Source: Hyphomicrobiales bacterium (GTDB taxonomy: Bacteria > Pseudomonadota > Alphaproteobacteria > Rhizobiales > Afifellaceae). From it: 10,615 bases of DNA. This document shows positions 1 through 6,566 of this stretch, in pieces. Under the pieces are notes generated by a model. The model worked only from the letters and a program-made list of their open reading frames with translations, was not told the DNA's origin and ran no database searches. The stretch spans positions 1-10,615 of the forward strand of contig JACCSN010000168.1 in NCBI GenBank assembly GCA_013812985.1, given 5' to 3'. A program made the position numbers and the translations under genes. The number at the start of each line of letters is the position of its first letter. Position 1 is the first letter of the stretch.

Positions 1-756
1 ATGCTTCTGCTGCGCATTGAGCATGCGTTCTCGATAGGCGCCGTAGATCACGTCCGTGTCGTGCAGCGTGACGCCCGCCACGGTGGGCGAGGCGAATGTG
101 GGGAGCTCGACGCCGCGTTCTCCGAGCTTCTGCGCCGTGCGGGCGATCAGCTCCTGCGCCATGATCATGGCCAGCACAGTGGACGAACCCGAAACCGGGC
201 GGCTCCAGCCGTCGACCGGAACAATGGCGTCCTCGATCGGCGAGCAGGTGTCGAGGACGATGTCCGCGGCGTCCGCGAGCCGCTTGCCCGAGGAGTGCGT
301 CGCCGGCTTGTCGAGGTTTCGCGTGCTCGTCACGGCGATGACGAAGAGGCCGCGCTGCTTCGCGTAGAGGGCGGTGTCGATGCCCGACGCGTTGCGGCCG
401 CTGTGTCCGAAAATGATGATGGAATCCCCCGCATTGAGCGGCTGGTGATCCAGAAATTTCGCGACGTAATTCTCCGTCCGCTCCAGCCACAGCAGCTCGC
501 GCACGCCACCGGCGCCAAGCACATTGTGCCACATGAGGCGAGGATCGGTCAGCGGGTTGAAGCCGACATAGCTCCCATAGCGGGGGAAGATTTCCTGGCA
601 GGGGAGCACGGAGTGACCCGACCCGAAAAGGTGGACCAGCCCGCCGTCCTGCAAGGTGTCGGCGAGGCGGCCGGAAGCCGTTTCAAAGGCCTCGCCGTTG
701 GCGCGGCTCGCCTGTTCGATCAGGTCGACGAGACGGCCGATATAAAGATCGTTCAC
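1..756 (-). CDS. SIS-domain phosphosugar-binding protein (3' end outside window)
   Basis: The reverse strand is open from a GTG at 756 to the left edge, giving 252 codons with no stop, so the C-terminus lies outside the window. The protein has a single SIS (sugar isomerase) fold. A first phosphosugar loop, GSGHS, is at residues 45-49, and a second glycine/serine loop, GHSGRN, is at 117-122 after a hydrophobic strand. It resembles the stand-alone SIS proteins of the UPF0309 type, which are about 245-250 residues long, so probably only a few residues are missing. The GTG start has a GGAG box 9 bases upstream and lies 26 bases after the GntR stop, consistent with co-transcription. In an amino-sugar operon an isomerase, deaminase or phosphosugar-sensing role is plausible, but the sequence does not show which. 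The family assignment is firm; the reaction is not. Confidence 0.85.
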   Translation of the reverse strand, partial: MNDLYIGRLVDLIEQASRANGEAFETASGRLADTLQDGGLVHLFGSGHSVLPCQEIFPRYGSYVGFNPLTDPRLMWHNVLGAGGVRELLWLERTENYVAKFLDHQPLNAGDSIIIFGHSGRNASGIDTALYAKQRGLFVIAVTSTRNLDKPATHSSGKRLADAADIVLDTCSPIEDAIVPVDGWSRPVSGSSTVLAMIMAQELIARTAQKLGERGVELPTFASPTVAGVTLHDTDVIYGAYRERMLNAQQKH

Positions 757-782
757 TTGGATGTTCTCCGGGTGCTTGGGGT

Positions 783-1526
783 TCAGGAACGCAGCGTGGA
801 GCGGATCTCGTAGCGGTCTCCGCGCATCAGTGAGACCGTGAACTCAAACGGCCCGCGGCTGTCGGAGGTGGTGCGCTCCACGATGAAAGCGGGCGTGCCG
901 GCGGGGACATCCAGCAACGTCGCGTCCTCTTCGCCGACGAGCGCGACGCGATAGAGCTCGCGAGCCTCTTCGGGAAAGATCCGGTAGTGCGCGGCGAGGC
1001 CGCCATAGAGGGAACCCTCGAGCGGCATCCGGTCGAGGAAATCCGGCACCCGGGCGAGCGTCAGCTGGGCGGTTTGGATGCCGATCGGCGCATCATCCCC
1101 GAGCCGAAGCCGCCGGAGCCGGACGATCGGGGCTCCGACCTCGATCTCGAGTGCGCTCGCGACGTCTTCCGTGGCCGCGACCACCAGCGCGTCGAGGAGG
1201 CGTGAGCCGGCCGTCAGACCCAGATTGGCCATCTCGTCGGTGAAACTGGTCAGACCGCGCGCGCCGGCGACGAGCGTCGCGCTGCGCACGAACGTTCCGC
1301 GTCCATGCTCCCGCCGGAGGAAACCCGATGCTTCTAGATTGCGGATCGCGTGGCGGATTGTGATGCGGCTGACGCCGAGCATGGCGCAGAGCCTGTCCTC
1401 GGACGGAATCTGGCTGCCGGCGGGCCATTTTCCGGCATCAATCAGCGCCCGCACCGCTTGCTCGACCTGATGCCAGAGCGGCTCCGGACGCCGGCGGTCC
1501 GGCTGCAGGATACCGGGTGTCGTCAT
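783..1526 (-). CDS. GntR-family (HutC subfamily) transcriptional regulator
   Basis: This is a 247-residue DNA-binding repressor-type protein. The N-terminal winged helix-turn-helix covers about residues 14-82, with the GntR hallmarks PSEDRLCAMLGVSRITIRHA and GFLRREHGRGTFV. A C-terminal UTRA effector domain (about 95-243) follows, ending in the typical strand pair FEFTVSLMRGDRYE. HutC/NagR/DasR-type members usually bind a phosphosugar or similar catabolite in the UTRA domain. Here the likely effector is an amino-sugar phosphate produced by the pathway; this is inference from context. I chose the ATG at 1526 because it overlaps the kinase stop as ATGA and has GGAGG 5 bases upstream. A GTG four codons earlier (1538) is in frame but lacks that spacing. 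The likely target is the control region between the binding-protein gene and nagA. Confidence 0.9.
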   Translation of the reverse strand: MTTPGILQPDRRRPEPLWHQVEQAVRALIDAGKWPAGSQIPSEDRLCAMLGVSRITIRHAIRNLEASGFLRREHGRGTFVRSATLVAGARGLTSFTDEMANLGLTAGSRLLDALVVAATEDVASALEIEVGAPIVRLRRLRLGDDAPIGIQTAQLTLARVPDFLDRMPLEGSLYGGLAAHYRIFPEEARELYRVALVGEEDATLLDVPAGTPAFIVERTTSDSRGPFEFTVSLMRGDRYEIRSTLRS

Positions 1527-2512
1527 CGGACCCTCCACCAGTCCGGACCGGTGGCGGCGGCGATCCCCGCTCCGACCAGACCGGCGCGCGGGCCGAAGGC
1601 GCCAACTCTCACTTCAACGTCCCGGAGATGCGGCGGCAAGTGAGGCCGCATGGCTTCCAGGAGCGGGGACGCGAGCACATCGGCCGCCGCTGCGACGCCA
1701 CCGGCCAATAGGATGACTTCCGGTCCAAGCAGTCCGACCGCGCCCGCCAGGGCGACCCCGAGAGGCCGGGCGACCGACTGGATCGCCGCCAGAGCCGCGG
1801 GATCGGCCCGTCGCGCGGCCATCACCAAAGCCGGCCCATCAGGCAACCCGATGAGGTCTTCGGCCAGTCGGTCGAGGGCGCCTCCGGCCGCCATCCGCTC
1901 CAGCCAGCCGTTCCGGTCGTGACCTCTGTCCCTAAGGTCAGCGCAGGCCCAGCCGAAGGAGCACGCCGAACCCTGCTTCCCCCTGACAATGCCGCCGTCG
2001 GCGAGCACGGCGGAACCGATGCCGGTGCCGATGGCCAGGAGGATCGCGTTCGACAAGCCGGCCGCGGCGCCCGCCGTCGCTTCCGCGAGAAGGGCGATCT
2101 GTGCGTCGTTGCCGATCCCGATCGTCACGCCGGGGAAGAGCTCCGCCACGTCGACGTCGTCCAGGTACGGAAGGTTCGGGATCCAGCGGCAGCACGTGCC
2201 TTGGACGAGGCCAGGCACGGCGAGACCGAGCGAGGAGACCGCGAAGCGCTCGACCAGATCTCCAACCATGGTTTGAAAGGAATCGAGGTCCCGCGGGGCC
2301 GGCCACACGCCGATATCCTCGATTTCGATCGCTCTGCCGGCCTGCAAGCGGCCGGCGCGCAGCCGGGTGCCACCGAGATCGACAGCCAGGGCCCCGGCCG
2401 TCCGTCCGAGCCCGCATTCGTCGTCCGGCTCGGTCGAGCGACCGCCGCGGCGGCCGGCAGAGACGCCGCCGCCCGACGCTTCAATAGCGAACGCGCACGA
2501 CCGTAGGCTCAT
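1523..2512 (-). CDS. ROK-family sugar kinase, variant without the zinc motif
   Basis: Probably a cytoplasmic ATP-dependent kinase for an (amino)sugar such as GlcNAc or glucosamine. The phosphate-1 loop ALAVDLGGTRLRAG is at about residues 41-54. The catalytic aspartate sits in GIGNDAQIALLAEA (about D136), followed by the phosphate-2 loop AIGTGIGSAVL and a late glycine-rich segment, ILLAGGVAAA. The canonical ROK metal site (a GH motif followed by CxCGxxGCxE) is absent: the segment reads GSACSFGWACADLRDRG before GWLERMAAGGAL. The frame is open to a GTG at 2554, which overlaps the PIG-L gene by 14 bases. I used the ATG at 2512, but even this leaves about 40 low-complexity residues before the ATP loop, so the true start may be further in. 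The 3' end overlaps gntR by ATGA. The sugar specificity cannot be read from the sequence. Confidence 0.85.
   Translation of the reverse strand: MSLRSCAFAIEASGGGVSAGRRGGRSTEPDDECGLGRTAGALAVDLGGTRLRAGRLQAGRAIEIEDIGVWPAPRDLDSFQTMVGDLVERFAVSSLGLAVPGLVQGTCCRWIPNLPYLDDVDVAELFPGVTIGIGNDAQIALLAEATAGAAAGLSNAILLAIGTGIGSAVLADGGIVRGKQGSACSFGWACADLRDRGHDRNGWLERMAAGGALDRLAEDLIGLPDGPALVMAARRADPAALAAIQSVARPLGVALAGAVGLLGPEVILLAGGVAAAADVLASPLLEAMRPHLPPHLRDVEVRVGAFGPRAGLVGAGIAAATGPDWWRVR
1532..1536 (-). promoter_or_regulatory. Ribosome binding site of the GntR gene
   Basis: GGAGG on the minus strand, 5 bases before the ATG at 1526 and inside the end of the kinase gene. It decides the regulator's start in favour of the ATGA overlap rather than the earlier GTG. 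Confidence 0.7.
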
Positions 2513-2540
2513 GTGCAACCGGCCCGATCGATCGCGCCGG

Positions 2541-3296
2541 TCAATTCGCGCCACCGCATCCGCGATCCTTTCTCGCCGACCGCGGCATCATTTGGCCGGC
2601 GCCGGCGTTCCACGAATGCGAGGTGGATGCGAACGCCTGCGCATGGGTGCTGCCCCTGAGGCACCCATGCGTGCGGTAGAGGGCGCTGTAATAGTCGAGA
2701 TAGGGAAATGAGCTCAGGCCGCGTGCAAGCTCATATTGGAGAAGCGCAGCGCGCCAGCGGTCAATCCCCTCGCTTACGTCGATCAGATGGGTGGGGACGA
2801 AGCCCTCGTCATCCTCCCAGTTCTGGCCGAACAGCAGCAAATTCGGGCTGAACGCCGGTCCGGAACGGGAGAGCGTCGGCAAGGCGGCGTAGAAGACCGC
2901 GTTCCGGGTGGCGTTGGCGGCGGCGCGGTGGTCCTTGTGCCAGCTGCCGGGCCAATGGGCGATGACGGTCTCGGGCCGCAGCTGGCGGATGACGTCGCAG
3001 ATCCGCAGCGCGGTTTCGTCCGTGTCCGGAACAAACCCGTCGGGTATGTCGAAGCTGCGCCAGGCGGCGCCGAGGCGCTCGGCCGCGGCTGCGGCTTCAC
3101 GTCGCTTTTGCTCGGCATAGGCCGCCGGCTCCAGGCTGGTGTGTCCCTGCTCGCCCATGCTGAGGTGCAGGAGCGCGACGCTGATCCCCCGGGTCGCCGC
3201 GACCGCGGCGAGCGGGCCGGCGATCACCTCCGCGTCGAACGCATGAGCTCCGACGATCAGGATGGACGTGCTCGAATAGACGCGCTCCTCGATCAC
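2541..3296 (-). CDS. PIG-L/LmbE-family deacetylase, variant active site
   Basis: A 251-residue member of the PIG-L (LmbE-like) superfamily of zinc-dependent de-N-acetylases, which includes MshB, GlcNAc-PI deacetylase and archaeal diacetylchitobiose deacetylase. The first strand leads to the metal loop GAHAFDAEV (residues 16-24); the second metal motif is HKDH (120-123) after a PETVIAHWP strand. The zinc ligands expected from the family (His18, Asp21 and a His of HKDH) are present, but the aspartate that acts as general base in the usual HPDD motif is Phe20. The start is the GTG at 3296, which overlaps the upstream permease stop as GTGA. The longer frame above it lies inside the permease gene. 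The family core ends near the YRTHGCLRG segment; about 35 less conserved residues follow. Context suggests deacetylation of an imported amino sugar or oligosaccharide, but the substituted base makes activity uncertain. Confidence 0.85.
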   Translation of the reverse strand: MIEERVYSSTSILIVGAHAFDAEVIAGPLAAVAATRGISVALLHLSMGEQGHTSLEPAAYAEQKRREAAAAAERLGAAWRSFDIPDGFVPDTDETALRICDVIRQLRPETVIAHWPGSWHKDHRAAANATRNAVFYAALPTLSRSGPAFSPNLLLFGQNWEDDEGFVPTHLIDVSEGIDRWRAALLQYELARGLSSFPYLDYYSALYRTHGCLRGSTHAQAFASTSHSWNAGAGQMMPRSARKDRGCGGAN

Positions 3297-4132
3297 TTCA
3301 GCTTTCCTCCGACGCCCACGCCCTCGCGGATCTGCCGCGCGAGCAGAACGTACATGATCAAGACGGGGACGATGGACATTGCGAGCGAGGCGAAGACGAC
3401 GCCCCAATCCGTCCGGTACTGGCCGATGGAGTTTATCGCGGCGAACGGGACTGTCTTGTAATCCTCATCGAAGATGAAGATCAGTGGAAAGAAGAAATCG
3501 TTCCAGACCGCGATGGCCGTGAAGATCGCCACAATGGCGATCGCCGGCCTCACCATCGGCAGGATGATGGAAAGCAGAATGCGCCACTCGCCGGCGCCGT
3601 CGATCCGCGCAGCCTCTTCAAGCTCCTTCGGCACGACGCGCATGAAATTCACGAAGATGAGAATGGCGAAAGGGATGCGCAGGGCGGTGTAGACGGCGAT
3701 CAGCCCCAGGCGGGAGTCGAGCAGGTTGAGGTCGCGCATCAAGGTGAAGAGCTCGACCGAGGCGAGGCGGATCGGCAGCATGAGGCCGGCGAGAAAAAAG
3801 GTCAGCATCGGCGAAGCCCAGGCGAGCTCGTAACGGCTCAGCGGGTAGGCGGCCATCGCCGCCGCCACGATCGTCGCCAGCACCGCGCCACCCGTCACCA
3901 GGAGGCTGTTCACCAGGAACCGGCCGAAGTTCACTTGGGTCCAGGCCGTCGAGAAATTCTTCAGATCCCAAGCGGCAGGGAAGCCGAAGGGATTCGCGTA
4001 GATTTCGGCCGTGTCCTTGAAGCAGGACACCACCAACAAGTATATCGGGACGAGAACGATCGCCGACCAGATCAGGAGCAGAAGCCAGCCGGGCAACTGC
4101 ACAAAAGCCCTGCGGAGCTCGTTGCTCTTCAT
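3293..4132 (-). CDS. Sugar ABC transporter permease, MalG-type (CUT1)
   Basis: An inner-membrane subunit of 279 residues with six predicted hydrophobic segments; the first spans about residues 14-35. The EAA loop that docks on the ATPase is at about 172-192 (EEAARIDGAG followed by ILP). Length, the cytoplasmic EAA loop and the C-terminal ending (REGVGVGGKLK, compared with the family's G..xGavKg) fit the MalG/UgpE subgroup of carbohydrate-uptake transporters. The ATG at 4132 overlaps the stop of the partner permease as ATGA. At the other end its stop overlaps the PIG-L start by four bases, so all three genes should be translated in a coupled manner. The gene looks intact. The substrate is inferred to be an amino sugar or short amino-oligosaccharide from the neighbouring catabolic genes. 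Confidence 0.93.
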   Translation of the reverse strand: MKSNELRRAFVQLPGWLLLLIWSAIVLVPIYLLVVSCFKDTAEIYANPFGFPAAWDLKNFSTAWTQVNFGRFLVNSLLVTGGAVLATIVAAAMAAYPLSRYELAWASPMLTFFLAGLMLPIRLASVELFTLMRDLNLLDSRLGLIAVYTALRIPFAILIFVNFMRVVPKELEEAARIDGAGEWRILLSIILPMVRPAIAIVAIFTAIAVWNDFFFPLIFIFDEDYKTVPFAAINSIGQYRTDWGVVFASLAMSIVPVLIMYVLLARQIREGVGVGGKLK

Positions 4133-5088
4133 GAGAACCGCCCCACCCGCGCGTTGAAAATGCGCAAGAACCCCAAGGTAACCGTCGTCAGGAGCAGGAA
4201 GAGGAGCGTCCCGAGCGCCAGCGCCAGGCCGATATCGGTGATGCCGACCGCTCCGATCGATCCGAAGGCGAGCCGGTAGAAATAGGTGACCAGCGTGTCG
4301 GTCGCGTAGTTGGGGTTCCCGCCGACGCCTTCCATCACGTAAACGATGTCGAACTGATTGAACGTGTTGATGAGGCTCAGGATCGTGAGCGCCCCGAGCG
4401 CCGGCATGAGCTGCGGTATGGCGACCGACCAAAGGATCCGGCCCGCGCCGGCCCCATCCAGCCGGGCCGCCTCGAAGATCTCCTGCGGGATCTGTCTCAG
4501 CCCGGCCACGAAAATGAGGATGGGCAGGCCCATCCAGTTCCAGGCGTCGACCCCGATCAGGATCCAGAGCGCGACGCTGCTGTTGCCGAGGACCGTGAGT
4601 GGGCCCTCCAGCAAGCCTAACGAGTGGAGAAGCGCTTCGGCTGGACCGCCCGGCGCAAGGAGCAGTCTCCAGAGCGCCCCGACGATGACCGGGCTCAGCA
4701 CGGCGGGGAAGAAGAAAAGCGATTGGAACGGGGCCGAGGACTTGCCGCGCAGGAACAGCAGGTAGGCGAGGAGCAGCCCGAGTCCGGTCTGGAGCAGCAT
4801 ATTGCCGAAGAACCATGCCACGTTGTGGCCGAACGCGCCAAACAGGAGATCGCCGCTGCGGCCCTCGAACAGCCGCACGAAATTTCCCACGCCGATGAAG
4901 CCGAGTTCGCGGAGACCCTTCCATTCGAAGAAGCTGCCCCACAGCGAACGAACCAACGGGTAAATGATGAAGAGGCAATAGATCGCCAGCGCGGGCAGGA
5001 TGAACAGAATCGCCTGTCCGTGCCGGGGCGCGTCGGCGCTGACCAACCGGCGCCATGAGAAACCTGGCGCCTTGACCGCCTCTTCCAT
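4129..5088 (-). CDS. Sugar ABC transporter permease, MalF-type (CUT1)
   Basis: An inner-membrane subunit of 319 residues. A cytoplasmic N-terminal stretch of about 23 residues precedes a first strongly hydrophobic helix (AILFILPALAIYCLFIIYPL, 26-45), a typical start for this family. The EAA loop EAARLDGAGAG begins at residue 206 and is followed by IPQLMPAL. It pairs with the MalG-type permease downstream to form the membrane channel. The ATG at 5088 lies 9 bases after the stop of the solute-binding protein gene, with no strong Shine-Dalgarno sequence. Translation may therefore have depended on coupling to that gene, which is now broken. The ATP-hydrolysing subunit (MalK/UgpC type) is not in this window and must be encoded elsewhere or beyond the left edge. 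The coding sequence itself shows no lesion. Confidence 0.93.
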   Translation of the reverse strand: MEEAVKAPGFSWRRLVSADAPRHGQAILFILPALAIYCLFIIYPLVRSLWGSFFEWKGLRELGFIGVGNFVRLFEGRSGDLLFGAFGHNVAWFFGNMLLQTGLGLLLAYLLFLRGKSSAPFQSLFFFPAVLSPVIVGALWRLLLAPGGPAEALLHSLGLLEGPLTVLGNSSVALWILIGVDAWNWMGLPILIFVAGLRQIPQEIFEAARLDGAGAGRILWSVAIPQLMPALGALTILSLINTFNQFDIVYVMEGVGGNPNYATDTLVTYFYRLAFGSIGAVGITDIGLALALGTLLFLLLTTVTLGFLRIFNARVGRFS

Positions 5089-5097
5089 GCGCCGGGG

Positions 5098-6363
5098 CTA
5101 CGGCTGCGGTTTGAACCAGGTGCTTACAGCCTCGTTCACGTTCGCGGCCATCTGCTCGGGGGTGATCTTCCCCTCGATCATGTCGATGATCTCGGCCTGA
5201 ACGACGGAGGAGGCGGTCGGCGTTTGCCAGCGGAAACCGACCAGCGTCAAATAGGGCGTGGAATGCTTCTGCATTTCCAGCATCGCCTTCAGGACCGGAT
5301 CGCTGGCCGTCGCTTCGGTCCGCGCCGGCGGCCAGCCGAGCGAGTCGGCGAAGAGCTGGGCGAATTCGGGCGAAGCCATCCACCGCAGCACGGTGATGGC
5401 GGGGTCCTTGTTCTCGCTGTCCGCGACGAGGCCGTACGACCCGTCGGAGAAGGTCGAGGTGAACGCGGGGTCGTTGCCGTTCTCCGTCGGGAACGGGAAG
5501 ATCGAGAAGTGGAGATCCGGATTCTGGCTCTTGAAGCTGCCGTTCTCCCAGGCTCCGCCGAAGAACATCGCCGCGTTTCCAGAGATGAACTGCTGTGTGG
5601 CCGTGGTGTAATCTACTCCGGAAAACCCTTCGGAATAGAAGGGCGCGAGATCCTTCATGCGCTGCAGCGTTTGGACGAAACGAGGATCGGTGAAGTTCGC
5701 CTTGCCGGTGGCCATCTCCTCAAAGAAGCCGGGCCCGTAGATCGTGGATCACGCCGAGACTGATCTCGAGCGCCCATCCCGAGCCGCTGGCTCCGCCGGC
5801 CGCGATCGGCAGCACGCCGGCGGCCTTCAGCTTCTCGCAGGCGGCGACGAACTCGGTATAGGTCCGCGGAACCGCGATGCCGTGATGCCGTGCTCGGCGA
5901 AGATATCCGTGTTGTAGAAGACGCCCATCACCGGAGTGGAATAGGGGACGCCGTATATCTTGCCGTCGGACACGGCGCGGGAGCCGCCGAGCGCGGCCTC
6001 CGGAAACGCCTTCAGCTCCGGAATGCTATCGTCGAGCGCATCAAGGTAGCCGGCATCCACGAGCGGCTGGAGCTCCCCCTACGCTTTGAGCTGGGCGATG
6101 TCCGGTCCCCTGCCGCCGCGAAGCGCCGTGCTGAGCCGGTTCTGGTAGTCCGCGTCGGGGGTGAACTGCAGCTCGACTTCGATGTCCGGGTTCTTGGCCC
6201 GAAACGCATCGAACATCGTCTCCATCGCGGCCTGGTCTTCAGTGCGCCAGCTCCAGATCGTCACGGGTTCCGCCGCAACGGCCGCAGGGTGCAGAATCGC
6301 CAGTCCAAGCGTGATCGCACCGGCGGCGAGGACCGCGTGATGTCTCAGTTTCGACAGCTTCAT
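5098..6363 (-). pseudogene. Broken family-1 sugar solute-binding protein gene
   Basis: The intact ancestor would be a periplasmic sugar receptor of about 418 residues, the usual length for extracellular solute-binding protein family 1. The start at 6363 is well supported by GGAGGA 7 bases upstream and by a Sec signal peptide (MKLSKLRHH, then a hydrophobic core, with likely cleavage after AVAA). Homology continues across three frames. (1) A TAG at 6079-6081 interrupts QLKA-stop-GELQPLVDAGYLD, where a Tyr would be expected. (2) An 8-base tandem duplication at 5877-5892 shifts the frame after FAEHGI; the correct reading resumes as RTYTEFVAACEKLKAAGVLP. (3) A one-base gain (or two-base loss) near 5743 restores the original frame just before IYGPGFFEEMATGKANF. 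The C-terminal 205 residues (from 5715) are open and look normal. The downstream permeases are intact, so the loss seems recent. Sequencing or assembly error is the alternative. Confidence 0.88.
5876..5892. repeat. 8-bp tandem duplication causing a frameshift
   Basis: Two perfect adjacent copies of ATGCCGTG (5877-5884 and 5885-5892), with the period-8 match extending one base to 5876. On the coding strand this is CACGGCAT twice. Removing one copy restores the reading EHGIAVPRTYTEF in the solute-binding protein gene. The pattern fits replication slippage. Confidence 0.85.
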
Positions 6364-6566
6364 CTTCGTTTCCTCCCGCGGGGATCACAACCTGCGGCCC
6401 CGCTCTTCTCGAACCTTGCGAACCAGCCCGCACTGCCGTGCGCCGACCTCAGAAATGATCTGGCAGCGCGGATCGAGCCCTGACGGCCTTCTATGCGGCC
6501 ATTGACATAATGACGATATAACGACAGATCGTGATCCGCAAGACGACAACGGTGGAGCCTGCTTCA
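6364..6566. promoter_or_regulatory. Divergent control region, binding-protein operon / nagA
   Basis: Non-coding stretch between two divergently oriented genes. It is GC-rich except for an AT-rich island at about 6501-6530. That island contains TTGACA (6502-6507), CATAAT (6506-6511) and the near-palindrome CGATATAACG (6514-6523, 8 of 10 positions symmetric). A looser inverted pair, TGACATAAT (6503-6511) and TGTCGTTAT on the opposite strand (about 6517-6525), flanks the centre with 6 of 9 matches. I could not place a convincing -35/-10 pair with 16-18 base spacing on either strand. The island is the best candidate for both promoters and for the operator of the GntR protein encoded in this operon. 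This is inference. Confidence 0.45.
6551..6557 (+). promoter_or_regulatory. Ribosome binding site of nagA
   Basis: GGTGGAG, ending 9 bases before the ATG at 6567. The alternative in-frame GTG at 6531 has no such element, so the ATG is preferred. Confidence 0.6.

Noticed and set aside
1..813. A long plus-strand open frame of 270 codons at the left edge
   Set aside because: Its residues are Arg/Ala/Gly-rich without family features. The opposite strand encodes a clear SIS protein over the same bases, so this is an antisense shadow in GC-rich DNA.
3293..5383. A single 696-codon reading that would fuse an N-terminal extension to the MalG-type permease
   Set aside because: The extra N-terminal part is the wrong frame of the MalF-type permease and binding-protein genes. 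The ATGA at 4129-4132 gives the true start.
5098..6363. Programmed frameshifting or stop read-through in the binding-protein gene
   Set aside because: Three lesions of different kinds are needed, no slippery heptamer or stimulatory structure is evident, and a Sec-exported sugar receptor has no known reason for recoding. Decay or sequence error is simpler.
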